A stretch of 64,000 nucleotides of DNA from Burkholderiales bacterium PBB1 (GCA_002255905.1 NKIN01000001.1:248001-312000), one strand, 5' to 3'; shown: positions 12,001 to 27,000, counted from the stretch's first letter. Notes: a model not told the origin generated them from the sequence alone. Translations and numbers: made by a program.

Positions 12001-15000
12001 GTGCGCGAGGTCGACAGCACGGCATGCGCGTCGCCACCATCGCCGTTGTCGCGCACCGTGACCGTGACCACATGGTTGCCGCGGTCCTGGTCGCCCGGCG
12101 CCCAGTCGAGCCGGTACTGACCGCCGCCCAGCGCGGTGAGCTGGCCGAAGCCGGGCAGACCGCTGACGCCGACCTCGAGCGGATCGCCGTCGGGGTCGCT
12201 CACGCTGAACAGCGTGGCCCCCGTCTCGCCCTTGGCCACCGTCACGTCGTTGATGGCGGAGACGACCGGCGGGCGGTTGACGTTGCGCACCTGCACCTGC
12301 ACCGTGACCTCGGTGCTCTGCGCCACACCGGTGCCGTTGCCGTCGTCGACCGCGCGGAAGCGCAGGGTTCGGGTGCCCGCCTGATCGAACGAGGGCGTCC
12401 AGGTGAGCATGCCGGTGTCGGTGTCGTAGCTTGCACCGTCGGGCAACTGCAGCGCCGAGACCGTGACCGAGGCGGGCGCGACCGTGTCGCCGGTGAGGCT
12501 GCCGTCGGGCAGGCGGTCGGGCACCTGGAAGCTCGGGTTGTCCGGGTCGGCGGGCCAGATGCGCAGACTGATCGGCTGCCCTTCGCTGACCGTGAGGCCG
12601 CTCAGGTTGCCGAAGTCGGGGGCGGCATTGACGTTGAGCACGTCGATGACGACACGCCGCTCGGCGTAGCCCTGGCCATCGCTTGCGCGCAGCACGAGTT
12701 CGTGGCGGCCGGCCTGCGCATAGCCCGGGGTCCAGGTGAGGACCCCGGTGTTCGGGTCGAGCAGCGCGCCACCGGGCAGCGACGGGCTGGTGTAGACCAG
12801 CGTGTTGTTGTCCGGATCGGAGCCGATCAGCCGCAGCCGCAGCGGATCGCCTTCGCGCACCTGCGTCGGGCCCAGCACCGTGAGGGTGGGCAGGCCGTTG
12901 GCCGGCAGCACCACCAGCGTCGTGGTGGCGGTCACCACGTTCACGCCATCGGACGCCGTGATGCGCACGCCCTCGTAGCGGCCCGCGCTGGCGTAACCCG
13001 GGGTCCAGTCCAGGTTGCCCGTCATCGGGTCGAACACCGCGCCGCCCGGCAAGCCATCGACCATCACCGACACGGCCTGGCCGTCGGCATCGAAAGGCGC
13101 CAGGGCCAGGCGCCAGGGCGCGCCTTCGGTCAGCGTGATCTCGGCCGGCAGCACGGACAGCTGGGGCGCCGCGTTGCCGCCGCGCAGCGTGACGGTGTAG
13201 GCCTGCGTCACGTAGGCGCCGCGGTTGTCGTAGGCGCGCAGGATCACCTGCGACAACGCCGGTTGTTGTGCGGTGGGGGTCCAGGTGACGAGGCCGGTGC
13301 CGGCATCGACCTGCATGCCCTCGGGTGCCTGCAGCAGCACGTAGCGCACGGTACCGCCATCTGGATCGGCCGCTTGTGCCTGGTAGGCATACGACTGGCC
13401 GACGATGGCCTGTGTGAGGGGCGTCGACGACAGTTCCGGGCGGCTGTTCGGGTAGGGGATGGCGTAGATGCCCTGGCCCAGGTCGATGCGCTGGCCCGTC
13501 ACCGATTCGAGTGTCTGCAGCGTGACGGTGCGCGCCGTGGTCGATTCACCGGGGCGCAGTCGCGCGCCTTGCAGCGCGGCACCGACATCGAGCAGCCAGA
13601 TCCCGCCGCCGAAGTCGGTGCCACCGTTGACGGTGCCGGCGAAGTAGCGCCCGGGGTCGATCGCCAGCAGCAGCGGCGCCAGCAGCGGCTCGGTGTCGAG
13701 GTTCGTCACGGTGACGTCCCACGACACGGAGCCATCCAGCCGCGACGAGCGCGTGCCGGTGAGGGTCAGCGAGACCTTGGTGCTGAAGTTGTCGACCGCC
13801 AGGAAGCGGCTGGTGTAGTCCGCTGCCAGTCGCAGCCCCGACTGCGCGGCCACGTTCTTCGACACCACCAGTTCGAAGTCGCCGGCCACCAGTGGCTCGA
13901 AGGTCAGCGTGACGGTGCGCGTGGCCGCGTCGTAGCGGGCGGTGAGCGGTCGCACGGTGGTGAGCAGCGCCGAGTCGGTCTTGACCAGCGCGTACTGCGA
14001 GACCAGCGTCACCGAGTTGGCCGAGCCGTCGGCCAGCATGTCCTGGTCGAACTGCACTTCGATCTGCGAGGTGGGCAGTGCCACCAGCGTGCCGTTGGGC
14101 GGGTTGACCCGCGTCACGGTGGGTGCGATCACCGGGGCCAGTACATCGACATGGCTGCCGTTGGCGATCAGCAGCCGGCCGTCGGCCGTGGCCAGCAGCT
14201 GCTCGGCGCTTTGCAGTCCGGTGGCCACCTGCAGGCTGCGCATCGTCGACAGATCGACCATGGTCAGGCTGACCGGGGCCGTGCTGCCCGATGGCCTGCG
14301 TGCCGAGAGGAACAGCAGTCCTTCGAGGCTGGAGCCTTGCACGCCGAAAGCGATCGAATCGAGGGCGGCATCGAGCCGAAGCTGGGCGCTGGGGCGGCCG
14401 TTGGCATCGAACGAAACCACCTCGCCGCGGCGCGGCCACGAGGTGCCCCACAGCTGGCCGTTGGGCGCCAGCGCCAGGTCATCGACCCGGAAGTCGCTGT
14501 AGTGACTGAAGGTGCGGCTCAGCAGGTCGAATTTCTCGATGCCGTTGCCCGACGACACGTACAGCACCTGGGCTGTCGCATCGAAGGCGAGCGACTGCGT
14601 GAGGCTGTCGCCGTAGCGGTCGAGCACGGCAAGCGACTGAGGGTCGAGTTCGAGCAGCTGACCACCGCCCGAGGTGGCCCACAGCCGGCCCTGGCTGTCC
14701 AGCGTCATGTCGTAGACGGGCACGCCGCTGTCGGCATCGGGGTTGAGCACGCTGCCGCCATCGGGTGCCACGCGGTACAGCGCACCCCGGTTGGCACCAC
14801 CGCTGACGACGAAGCCGCCGTCGGCCTGGCGCAGCAGCGCCAGCGCACCGATGTCGGCGCCGCTGGTGGCGATGCCGGTGACGAACGATTGCGCGACGAA
14901 CGGCGCCAGCACCGTGGTGTACAGCGAGGGGCGCGTGGTCGAGGTGCTGGCCGGTACGCCGGCTTCAGCCTGACGGAACAGCGCGTTGGTCGAGGTGGCG

Positions 15001-18000
15001 TTGCTCGGCACGGGCGGCGTGCCGGTGTCGACGGTGGTGCGGTCGACGCTCGGCGTCGTGCCCAGGTTGCTGCGCGTGCCGTCGTCCGGCAGGCTCAGCG
15101 AGGCGGGTGGCTGCTCGCGGTTGCCCGCGTTGTCGGTGGACAGCGCCGCGAACTCGTGGCGGTGGCCGGCCTCGCCCTGGTAAACCGCGCTGGTGTCGGT
15201 GGTCTGGCGCAGCCAGATCTCCCACCCACCGCCGTCGACCGACACATAGACCGAGGTGTGCAGCACGCCGGAGCCGCCGGCGTCGTCGACGGCGCTCCAA
15301 CGCACGTCGTAGGCATTGCCGGCCAATGCGCGGGTCGTGACGGTGGTGACCGGCGCCGCGCCGTCGAAGGTCTGCACCAGATCGGTGGTGTCGAACGCCA
15401 CGCGTCCATCGAACGTGACGCGTGCCGTGGCGTGCACCTGCTGCCCGGTGGTCACGCCGAAGCGCGGGTCGATGGTGTAGCTGACGTAGCCCTGGCCGCT
15501 GCCGTTGGCGTCGTCCGGCGGCAGCAGGCCCTTGGTGGCATCGGTCAGCACCTCGCCGGTGGCCGGGTCGATCGCCTGCAGCACCCACGAGGCGGTGGCC
15601 GTGTTGGGATCGATGCCGGCCGACACCCGCAGGATGTAGCCGCGCGAATTGCGCAGGTCGATGTCACCCTGGTAGGTGGCGCGGCCAGCAGGGATGTGCA
15701 CCGTGACGTCGCCCAGCTGCAGATCACCCAGGCGGAAGCTGTACACGCTGAAGGCCGGGTCGAGCTTCTGCACGATCCGCACTTCCTTGACGGTGCTGCT
15801 GGCCGTGCTCGCGTTCTGGAAATTGACGGTGTAGGGCAGCGACTGGTCGGCCGGCAGGAACTGCTGGTCGCCGTAGCCGGCTGGCCCGGTCAGCGAGGCC
15901 TGCGCGGTGCTGCTGGCCAGCAGATCGAACAGCGTCTGCAGGCCCAGCTGCGACAGGTCGCTGCTGGCCGTGGCCGACGCCGGGTTGCTGCTGCCCTTGG
16001 CGAACACGTTGAACGCGTTCAGGTAGGTCGCCTGCGCCAGGCCCAGGTTGTAGTCGGACAGCTGCGGCAGCGACGGCACCGGCACCTGGATCAGCTCCGG
16101 TCCGTCGTCGGTGCCGACGATCAGCGTGTCGTAACTCGCAATCGGGGCGAGCGTGCCCGGCTGGTCGCCATACCAGGTGGCGATCTGTCCGAAGAAGGCG
16201 ACCAGGTCGCCATCGCTTTGCACGCTGCGGCCGGCAGTGCCCAGTGTCACGCCGCTGGTCAGCACGGCCAGTACGCCGGCCACGCGTGGCTGCTGGCGGA
16301 TCGGCGGGGCCTCGTCGACCGGGCGCAACAGGCCGGCCTGCTCCAGCGCAGCCAGGTAGCTCTGCTTCCAGCCTTCTGCGTCGCTGGCCAGGCCGATCAA
16401 GGCCACGCTCGCCGAGCGATCGGCCAGCACCTTCAGCCGCAGCGCTTCGGCATCGGCGCTCTGCCGTTGCACGAACTCGTCGCGGGTCATCGCGGTGGCG
16501 CTGGCGAAGACATTGAATCGGAACGGCATGTAGCGCCGCACCTTGTCGAGCGCCTTCTGCCCGGCCACCGGGTTGTCGATCAGGGCCTGGATGAAGGCGT
16601 TCAGCGCCGTCAGGCGGGTTTCGAAGCTGCCGTCGGCGATCCACTCGGGACGGGCATCGGCCAGGATGGCGCGCAGCGCCACCGGGTCCTTGGCCACGAT
16701 GGCCTGGAAGCCGGGGTAGGTCTGTGCGGTGAAGTTCAGGCCTGCGCTGCCGCCGGCCTGCAGGTCGAGCACATAGCCCGGCGCCAGGTTGTAGCCGGTG
16801 GTGTTGACTTCGGAGTCCAGGCTGGCCCAGGCGGCATTCGGATCGTCGGCGGCCGCCGGACCGCCGCGCACATTGCTGGCGAAGCTGACGTACGGCAGGC
16901 CCAGCACCTTCGCGTTGTCGCCCATCTCGGGCACGCCGATCTGGAAGTAGACGTAGGGCGTGTCGACGTTGGTGCCGTTTTCCAGCGTGACGTGGTACAG
17001 GCCCGAGCTGCTGGGGGACAGCGCACGCGGTCCACCCAGGCCCAGCGTGACGTCGATCGGCATCGCGCGCTCGATCAGGTAGCGGTAGGGCAGCACGGCC
17101 ACCGCGCCATTCGGGTTGGTGACCTGCACGTCGTACAGGCCGTGCGGCTGGTTGCGCAGATCGAAGATGGCGACGATGGTGGTGGCATCGACCACCTGCA
17201 CCTGGCTGGGTTCGATCTCGCTCAGGCCCGGGCGCACCAGCTTGGCCACGGCGCCGGCCTTGAACTGCGCGCCGCTGATGGTGACGCTGACCCAGCGCCC
17301 ATCGCCGCCCTGGTCCGGTGTCACGTCGGTGATCTGGAACGGCAGGGCCTCGACCTTGAGCGTGGCCGCGAAGCTCGGTGTGCCCGCCGACAGCGAGCGC
17401 ACCATCACGTAGTAATCGCCCGCCTGGCTGGTGGGCACCACCGCGGTCTGGTCGGGTTGCAGCGGCGTGTTGAAACTGGCGTCGAACTTCGCGGCCGTGG
17501 GCACGTCGTTCCAGCGCACGTAGATCTCGTCGGCGGCATCGGGCTGGGCGGTGTCGAGGCTGAAGCGCAGCGTCTGGCCGGCATCGACATGCACCTTGTA
17601 GAGCTGGCCCACGCCGACCTTCAACATGGTGCCCTGCGCCACGCCCAGCTGCAGCTCGGGCACCGTCACGCTGACGGTGTTGGACGACGGGGTGATGTTG
17701 TTGCCTTCGTCACTGCCCTCGTACACCTGGTTGTAGATGTCTGGACGAACGATCACCCGGTACTGGCCGGCCTTCATCGGTGGCAGCGTGAAGGCCTTCG
17801 CCGGCGTGGTGTACGACGCGCCCGGCTCGATGGTGCCCGCGTGGTCGATCTGGCCCAGGCGGATGTCGTCCAGACTCCATTCACCATCGGCCGACAGGTA
17901 GACCGCGTCGCTCCAGCTGCCTTGCGCGGCGTACTGGCCCTGGTTCTTGACCGTCCAGCTGAGGGTGATGTCCTGGTTCACGGCGCCGCTCTGCGGCAGG

Positions 18001-21000
18001 TTGAAGCTGGTAACCACCAGGTCGGCGGGCGGCGGCTGCTCGATCAGCAGCGGCAGCACCGAGGCCGTGGCGTTGTTGCCTTCGTTGTTGCCTTCGTAGA
18101 CCCTGCCGCGCGGATTGCGGTCGGCCGGATCGGTGACCACGAACACGTAGTACGGCCCGACCAGATCGTTGCCCAGGCGGATGCTCTTGTTGACGCTGTA
18201 GCTGGCGCCGGCGGCCAGCCCACCCGTGTGCGTCACTTCGCCGATCTGGCGATCGGCGTTCAGGTCCAGCGAGCTGTCGGCCGACAGGTAGATGCGATCC
18301 GTCCACGACGATTGCGCAGGTGGTGTGCTGCCGGCGCCGGCGTTGACCACGGTGTAGCTGAGGTCGAGCACCTGCCCGGTGAGCACGCGCTCGGGGATGG
18401 TCACCGAGCCGGCCTGGACCCGCAGGTCGGCGCTGGCGCGCAGCGTGATGTCGATCGGCTTGACGGTGACGTTGTTGCCTTCACCGCGGAACTCCGGCAC
18501 CGCGTCGCCGGTGTAGCCGATGCGGCCCGTTTCGGTGGGCGACGGATCGCCGATGTTGAGCCCGACCAGGTCGGAGTCGGTGTAGGCGATCAGGTACCAG
18601 CGGCCATCGGTGCCTTCGGGCAACTGCAGCTGGAAGTTCTGGGTGTAGCTTGCGCCGGCGGCCAGGGCCCCGTAGCGCATGAAGCTGCCCACCTGCAGGT
18701 CGCTGCTGTCGAGGGATGGGTCGCGCGACAGGTAGATCCGGTCGAGCCAGCGGTCCTGGCGCGTGGCGCGGTTGCCCTGGTTGGTGACGGTGTAGCCGAC
18801 GTTGATCAGGTCACCCGAGCTCGCGGTGGGCGGTACGGTGAAGCCTTGGGTGGCAATCACCAGATCGGGCTCGCGGTACGTGACCGGCAGCGTGGTGCTG
18901 AGCCGGTTGTTGTCGAGGTTCACCGGCTCGTAGGCGCTGGCGCTGTATTTGCCGAGTGAGTAGTCGTTGCGGTTCGAGACGTCTTCGGGCACCGGCTGGC
19001 CGCCGGCGGCGTCGACGATCAGGTGCAGGTAGTAGGGGCCATCGATGCCGGCGGGCAGCGTGAAATCGGCGGTTTCGGTGTAGCTTTGTCCAGCGGCCAG
19101 CCCGCTGCCGTTGTCGTGCAGCACCGACCCCAGCTTGATGGCGCGCGAGCCGAACACCGGATCGGGCGAGATCCACACCTCGTCGATCCAGCGCTTGGTG
19201 CCGCTCCACACCGCCTGGCCCTGGTTCTGCACGGTCCAGCTGACGGTGGTTTTCTCGCCCGAGTAGTTCTGCGCCTGAGCGGTCAGCGACAACGGCACCA
19301 GGTCGGCCGGCCGCGGCACGATCTGCGTGACGGTCGAGGCGCTGTTGTTGTCTTCGCGACTTTCGACCACGAAGGGCATCACGGGGTTGGTGTCGGTGAT
19401 CACCGTCACGTAGCTGGCCTTGACGGCCGGCGACAGCATGAAGCTCTGCGTGTTGGTGTAGCTCTCGAGCCGGGCCAGCGACTTCACGCGGCTGAAGCTG
19501 CCGAGGAACCAGGTCTTGGCGCCAGGCGAGCCGTAGGGCAGATCGGACACGAACACGCTGTCGACCCAGTCGTTGGCGTTGCCGTCGTCGCGGTTCTGCA
19601 CCGTCCAGCTGACGGTGAACGGCGCGTCGGTCGAGCCGGTGGCGTCGGCCACCACGCTGGTGACCTGCAGATCAGGCAGTGGCGGCGTCGGGTTGCCGAT
19701 GATGTCGATCGACCGCGCCTTGTAGTTGTTGCTGTCGAACTCGTTCGGGTCGTCGGCATTGGGCACGAACGTGTCCTCGAGCACCGCGTCGTAGGCGTCG
19801 GTCCAGGGCGTGATGTAGTAGCTGCCCGAGGCGATCACCGAGGGGATGCGCACCTTGATGACGGCCTCGTAGCTCTCGCCCACGGCGAGCACGCCGGTGT
19901 GCACCGCACTGCCCAGGAAGATGCCGCCGTTGCCGATGACGTTGCCGTTCTCGTCTGTCAGGCCGGGCGTGGGACGCGTCTTGTCGCGGGCCAGCCAGAC
20001 GGAATCGACCCAGCTCGTCTTGTCGGTCAGGTTGACGCCGTTGTTGGTGACCTTGAAGCGCACCTCGATCTCGCTGCCGTAGACCGCCTGAGCCGGCGCG
20101 CTGACGTTGCTGGCGACCAGGTCGGCCGGCGGATACGGGTTGATCGTGATCGCTCGCGCGGTGACGTTGTTGGCGTCGTTCGGGTGCTCGTCGAGCGTGT
20201 TGTCGCCGTCGGCGACCACCAGGATGTAGGCCTGCCCCTGGTAGCGCGTGGGCACCGAGACGGTCTTGGTGGTGGCGCTGTAGGCCCCCACCAGCGCATC
20301 GAGTGCCTGCGGGTTGGGCACGCTGTCGAGCAGCAGGTCGTCGCCGCTGAACTTGTTGTCCAGCGACAGGTACACCTTGTCGTTCCAGCGGCCGGCCGTG
20401 CCCACCGTGCCGCGGTTCACGACCTGGTACGTCACGGCGAAGCCCGAGCCGGCGGTGACAGCGGCCGGCGCATCGATGGTGCTGACCTGCAGGTCCGGGC
20501 GCGGGTTGGCGCTGAGCAGCAGCAACTGGTCGTCGAGCGTGGTGTTGTTGTCGGCGCGTGTGCCCAGCTCGAACACCTGCGAGCCGACGTTGGTGGTGAC
20601 GCGCACCACCCAGCCGCCTTCGATGTGCGCCGGCAGCACGAAACGTTCGGTGCGGGTGTAGAACTTGCCCGCCTCGAGGCCTGCGGCATAGGTGAAGCTG
20701 CCCAGCGTCAGCGGCAGCACCGTGGCATCCCCGGGCTTGATCAGCTGCACCAGGTCGCTGATGTTGCCGGTGGCAGCCGCTGCACCCTGGTTTAGCACGG
20801 TCCAGCTGATCTGGATGGCGCTGCCTTCGTTGGCTGCCGCGGGAGCGGTGATGCTCTGCACGACCAGATCGGCGCTGGGTGCGACCGTGACCGTAACCTG
20901 GCCTGCCAGCCGGCGGTTGTTGTCGCCGTAGATGAATTCGTAGGGCGTGCCGGTGTCGACGAAGACGTAGTACGTGCCTGACAGCCCCTGGGGCAACGTC

Positions 21001-24000
21001 AGGGTGCCGGTGCGGTCGTAGCCGGTGCCGGCCGACAGCGTGCCGAGGTGATCGAAGCTGCCCGATGCCACCACGCCGCTGCCATCGGCGTTCGTGGCAA
21101 GCGTGATGCGGTCGGACCAGCTGCTCAGGTCGGTGCGACCGATGCCGCGGTTCTCGACGCGCCAGGTCACTGTCACCGTGCCACCGGACTGCGCACTGGC
21201 CGCTGTGCCGGCCGACACCACCTGCAGATCGGCGTACGCGATCGGCATGATGTCCACCGGCGCGGTGCTGGCGGCATTGTTCGATTCGAGCCCGTTCTCG
21301 AACACCTGGCCAGCGCTGTCGGCCTGCACGAACAGCGTGAAGCGACCGGACAGGCTCGGTGGCGCCAGCACGGTCTCAGAGCGCGTGTACGAGTCTCCCA
21401 CCGCAAGGGCGCCGCTGCGGCTGTAGGTGCCCAGCACGATGTCGTCGCCATTGCCCAGCACGCCGTCGCGCGAGGCGATGACGCTGTCCACCCAGTTGGT
21501 GCTGGCGCCCGTGCCGGTCCCTGCGTTGCTGACGGTCCAGCTCACCGTCAGTCGCGCCGGATCGCCGATGGTCTGGGCGGGTGCCGTGACGGCGCTGGTC
21601 TGCAGGTCGGCGTAGGGGGCCAGCGCCACCGTGATCGGTGCGCTGGTGGTGTTGTTGGTCTCGGCCCCGACTTCGTTGACGCGGTTGCCGGCATCGGCCT
21701 GGCCGATCAGGTACCACGGTCCGTCGGCGTCGATCGGCAGCGTGACGGTGAAGCTGCTGCGGTAGGTGTCGCCCGGGTTCAGCGTCGCGGTGACGTCGCG
21801 GATGCCGAGCAGCCGGTCGTTGGCGTCGAGCACGGTGTCGCGCGACAGGTACAGGCGGTCGGTCCAGTTGCCGGTGAGCGCGGCCGAGCCGGCCTGCGTG
21901 ACGTCGAAGGCGACCTGGATCGTGTCGCCCGAGGTGGCGTTGGACACCGCCACCAGCCGGTCGGCGCGCAGGTCGACGTGGCGCAGTGCCAGCGGCGTGC
22001 TGGCGAGGTTGTCGGCCTCGCGCTGCGACTCGTACACCTGGTTGCCAGCATCGGTGACGACGAGCAGGCGTGCGGTGTCGGTGTCGGCCCATGCCGGCAG
22101 GTTGACCAGCAGGCTGGCGCTGTAGCTCTCGCCTGCAGCCAGCGCATCGGTGCGCGTGCGGCTGCCCAGCAGCGTGGCCCCGGTCAGCTGGCCGTCGGGG
22201 CTGATATAGACGTAATCGATCCAGGGGCCGGGGGCCGCCGCCTCGCCGGTGTTGGCGACGTTCCAGCCCACGGTGACCGCGGCGCCTGCCAGTGCCACGC
22301 CCGAGGCGGTGCCGACCACCGAGCTGGCCACCAGGTTCGCCGCCGGCGCGGGGTTGATCTGCAGCGGGGTGGCGGCGGTGCCGAGGTTGTTGCCCACCCG
22401 GCCGCCTTCGAACACCAGTGCGTTGACATCGCTCTTGACCAGCACCTGCCACGAGCCGGTGAGCTCGAACGGCAGAGTGAACGTCTGGCGCACGGTGTAG
22501 GCGTCGCCCGCGGCCACCGGGCCGCTGCGGTTGACGGTGCCGAGCACCACATCGTCGGCGTTGCCGAACACGCCGTCCTGCGACAGCACGACGCGGTCCT
22601 GCCAGCTGCCGGCGGCGGTGCTGTCTCCGACGTTGCGCACCCGCCAGGCGAGCTCGATGGCGGTGCCCGACAACGCCGTGGCCGGCGCACTGACGGCCTC
22701 GACGGTGAAATCGGCATACGGCGCGGCCACGGTGATCGGTTGGGGCGGGCTGGTGTTGTTGGCGCGGGTGTCCGGTTCGAGCACCGCCGAGGTGGCGTCG
22801 CTGCGCACGATGACGTTCAACGAGCCGTCGAAATTCAACGGCAGCGTGAGCTCGGCCTGGGCGGTGTACGAGGCGCCTGCGGCCAGCGGGCCTGCGTGGC
22901 CGACATCAACGGCTGCGCGGTCGTCGGCGTTGCCGAACAGTGTGTCGGCCGACAGCACGACACGGTCGATCCAGTTGCCCAAGGCCGGCGCAGCGCCCTG
23001 GTTGGTGACGGTCCACGTCACGGTGACGGTGCTGCCGCCGCGTGCGGTGGCTGGCACCGTCACGTTCGACACCACCAGATCGGCATAGGCCGCGGCGCTC
23101 GAGGTGGCGGTGATGGTGGTGCTGTTGTTGCCCTCGGCGGTGCCGCTCGCGTTGGCCTCGGCGATGCTGGTGTTGCCGGCGCTGTCGGAGTCGGTCACCA
23201 CCGTGATCGACAGTGCGCCCACGCCGGCCGCGCCATCGGGCAGTTGGAAACTGAACTCACGGGCCCGCACGCCGCCGGCGGCGATCGGGCCGAGCACGGC
23301 GGCGTCATAGAGCAGCGTGGCATTCAGCAGCGTCTGCTGGGTGGTGGTGTTGACGACCACGATGCGATCGGCGTACCCGCTGCGCACCGCGGCGTTGCCG
23401 GTGTTGATGTCGTTCCAGCGCAGCGTCTGCGTGCTGCCAGCCAGCAGCGGGGCCGGGTCCAGGGCCAGCCCGCTGACCTGCAGGTCGGGTGCCGAGGCGA
23501 TGGTGAGGCTGCTGGCGTTGTTGCTTTCGCCGGTGCCACCGACATTGGCTTCGAACACCGCATCGCTGGTGTCCAGCGCCACGGTGTAGGTGTACACGCC
23601 GGTGCCCAGCGTGCCGCCCGGCCAGGTGAAGCTGACGCTGCGATCGACGAAGGCGCCACCGGCCGCCAGCGTGCTGCCGTCGTGCGTGACGGTGATGGCC
23701 TGCACCGTCTGGTTGGTCGTGAGGTTGCGCACCAGCAGGGTTTCCTGCCAGGCACCCGACGCATCGCGGGTGCCGGTGTTGCTGCTGCGCCAGCTCACCG
23801 TGACGGTGTCACCGGCCTGCCAGCCGCTGGCCGGCTGCACCGTCAATCCGCTGGGCTGCAGGTCGGCGTAGGTGGGCAGCACCGAGGTGACGACGGTGGC
23901 GATGGCGTTGTTGGTCTCGGCGTCGCCGGTCGCGTTCTGCTCGGCCAGCGCGTTGTCGATGTCGGTGGTGACGGTGAAGCGCAACGCACCCGCGCCACGT

Positions 24001-27000
24001 GCGCCGTCGGGCAGCTGGATCTGCAACGAGCGGGCTACCTGTGCGCCTGCAGCCAGTGCGCCAGTGGCGCCATCGATCGCCAGCACCGCGCTGCCGAGCA
24101 CCTCGCCGGTGTCGACCCGGGTGACCACGACCCGGTCGCGCCAGTTGCCTGCGGTGGGCAGCACGCCGTCGTTGCGGTCGTTCCACGACACCGTCACGGT
24201 GCTGCCGGCTTCGATGGCAGTGGCTGCGGTGACCTGCAGATCGGCCGGGCGCACGTCGGGGGCGGGCGTCACTTCCAGCGCGGTGATGCGCACCGGTGCG
24301 GTGTCGGCCAGCGGCTGCACCATGAACCGGTAGTCGTTGCTGGCCGTCTGGTAACGGCGGCCTTCGATGGCCAGTGTGTAGGTGCCGGCCTCGGGCAGCG
24401 CCATCACGTCCTGGTCGCCGTAGCCGTAGTTCGCGAACAGCACATTGCCGTTCGGGCCGAACAGGCGCCACTGGCCATCGGTCGTGGCCGAGAACAGCTG
24501 GGCATCGAAGTAGAACTTGTCGCCTGCGGCCGCGCTGAAGTTGTACAGGTCGGTCTCGTTGCCGGGGTTCAGCGAGCCGGTGGTGGCCACGCCCGGTGAG
24601 AGCGGCGTGGCGGCAGCCAGATCGAGCAGACGGAAGGCGTAGCTGCCGGTGGCGTCGGCCGGGGCGTCGATCGTCAGCGTGTAGCGGCCGGCGATCAGGT
24701 CGAGCAGCGGGTTGCCGCCAATGTCGATCGAATCCGAGTAGCGGATCGTGCGGCTGTCGCCGAGGAAGCCGACGCGGCCTGCGGCATCACGGCCGATCAC
24801 CACGCCGCGCGGACCGCTCAGCGACCAGGTGTATGGCGAGTCCGACAGTGCATCGAACAGCAGGCGCGAGCGTTGTGCCAGATCGAAGGTGTAGCTGGCC
24901 TGCTGCCCGGTGGCGTCAAGGGTGCCATCGACGCGCTGGCCCAGCGTCAGCGCGCCGGCTTTGTCCGTGACTGGCTGCACGTTGAAGCGGAAGGCATTCG
25001 TGGTGGCAGCCTGATAGCGCCGACCCTCCAGCACCAGGACCCAGCGGCCAGCCTGGTCCAGCGTGGTCACATCGACGTCGCTGCCCAGTCCGGTGAGCCA
25101 ACGCTGGTCACCGCTCGGGCTGATCAGCCGCCACGTCGAGTCGCCGTTGCTGACCGATTGGATGTCGAAGTAGACCTTGTCGCCCGCCGCGGCATCGAAG
25201 GCGTAGAGCGCTGTCGAATTACCGGGTGCGAGCGAGCCCGATTGCGGCGTGGCCGGCGTGAACACGGTGGCGGTGGCCAGATCGAGCAGGCGGAAGCCGT
25301 ATGCGCCGGTGGTGTTGCCGTCGATGCGCAGGGTGTAGGTGCCTGCCTGCAGCGCCATCACCGGGTTGCTGCCGATGTCCCAGCTGCGCTGCTGGAAATT
25401 GAGCGAGCCCATCACGCCGCGATCGCCTGTGAGCGTCCACACCAGCGCGCCGTTGTCCACGCGCGTGTCCATCACGACCTGCGTGTCCTGCGCGAGCGTG
25501 AAGGTGTACAGGTCGCGCTGGTTGTTGGTGGCGCGGTTGCCGTTGACCAGCGTGCCCAGCGCCAGCGGTGCAGCCGCGGCGGGGGTGCTGCTCAGGCGCG
25601 CCCAGTCGATGGCCACATCGGTCTGGGTGGCAGCCCCCCCACTGATGGCGTTCGACTGGTACAGGGCCGCACGCGCGCCGCTGGCAAAGGCATCGGCCGT
25701 GGCGGTGCCGAAGGACAGCGTGGCCAGATCGACCCCGGCATCGCTGGCCAGCACGGCGAAGAAACCACCGTTGGGTGTGGCCTCCAGCCGCAGCCGGTAC
25801 CAGGTGTTGTCGGCGAAGGCGAAGCTGGTCGACTGGAAGTAGCTGTTGCCACCGACACCGCGCGCATCCACGCGCAACTGGCGTGATGCGCCGGCGGTGT
25901 CGCTGCCCAGCGCGGTGGCGATCCAGACGTTCGGGTCGGCCGCATCGCGCAGCATCAGGCCCAGCAGCTCGTTGTTCGCACCGCCAGCGGCTTGCGTGAG
26001 CGTGTTGAAGCGCACTTCGTAGCGGATGCCCGCGCCGGCCACGTTGCCGCTGCTGAGCAGACCGTATCCAGCATTGCCAGAGGTGAACGTGTTTTGAACG
26101 CGCAACACCGATGCGCCGTCCAGTGTCTCGAAGCGGGTGTTCAGGCCGCCGCGGTCGACGAGCGTCGGAGGCACCCCGCCGCTGGTCCACAGCGCGTCGA
26201 GCGTGGGCCCGTCGAACTCTTGATTGAAGCCCGGGACGCGCTCGGTGAGCGAGTTGCCGCGCGGGATCACATTGAAGCTGTAGGCGTTCGCCACGGTGTT
26301 GTAGCGACGGCCCTCGACCAAGAGCGTGTAGACGCCGGCCTGCAGGTAGGTGCGCTCGGCGACATCGGCGCCGAAATAGCTGCTCCAGAGCTGCTCGCCG
26401 GTGGGCGACACCAGGCGCCACTGCACGTCCGCGTTGGCTGCGCTCAGCTGGTCGAAGTAGTAGCGGTCACCGGCGGCAACGTTGATCCGATAGGCCTGTG
26501 TCGCATTGCCTGGTACCAAGGTGCCGTTCACCACCGTGCCGGGCGTGATGGCGATGGCGGAAGCCAGATCGATCAGGCGGAAGGCGAAGTCGCCGACGGC
26601 GTCGCCCGGCGCGTCGACGCTGAGGGTGTAGCGGCCTGGAGCGAGCGTGTAGACCGCACGATCGCTGCGTGTGAGGTCAGGGCTATAGCCGTTAAAGCCG
26701 CTGAAGTCGCGCGAGTCACTGGACTGGAAGCTGCGGTTGTTGACCAGTTTGCCGGTTGCGGCAGCGAGGCTCCAGGTGAAGTTGACGTCGCTGAGCGCAT
26801 CGAAGACCACGGTGCGCTGCTGAGTGACATCGAGCGTGTAGACCACCTGCTGTCCGGGCAGGGCGATGCGACCCTGCACGGTGTCCGGCAGACCGCCTCC
26901 GTAGCCCGCGACGACGCCGGTGCGGCCAGCCAGTCCGGCATCGGCCACGGCGATCGTGTCACCGCTGCCATCGAGCCGGTAGTTCAGCACCAGCCCGGCC

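Noticed and set aside
12024-18959. A plus-strand open frame of 2,311 codons opposite the giant gene, and similar long ones at 2,202-6,821, 21,048-24,599, 25,992-28,646 and 30,276-32,312
   Set aside because: They are His/Gln/Arg/Gly/Val-rich, have no domain-like sequence and mirror the codons of the giant gene. High GC with strong third-base bias makes the antisense frame open; they are shadows.
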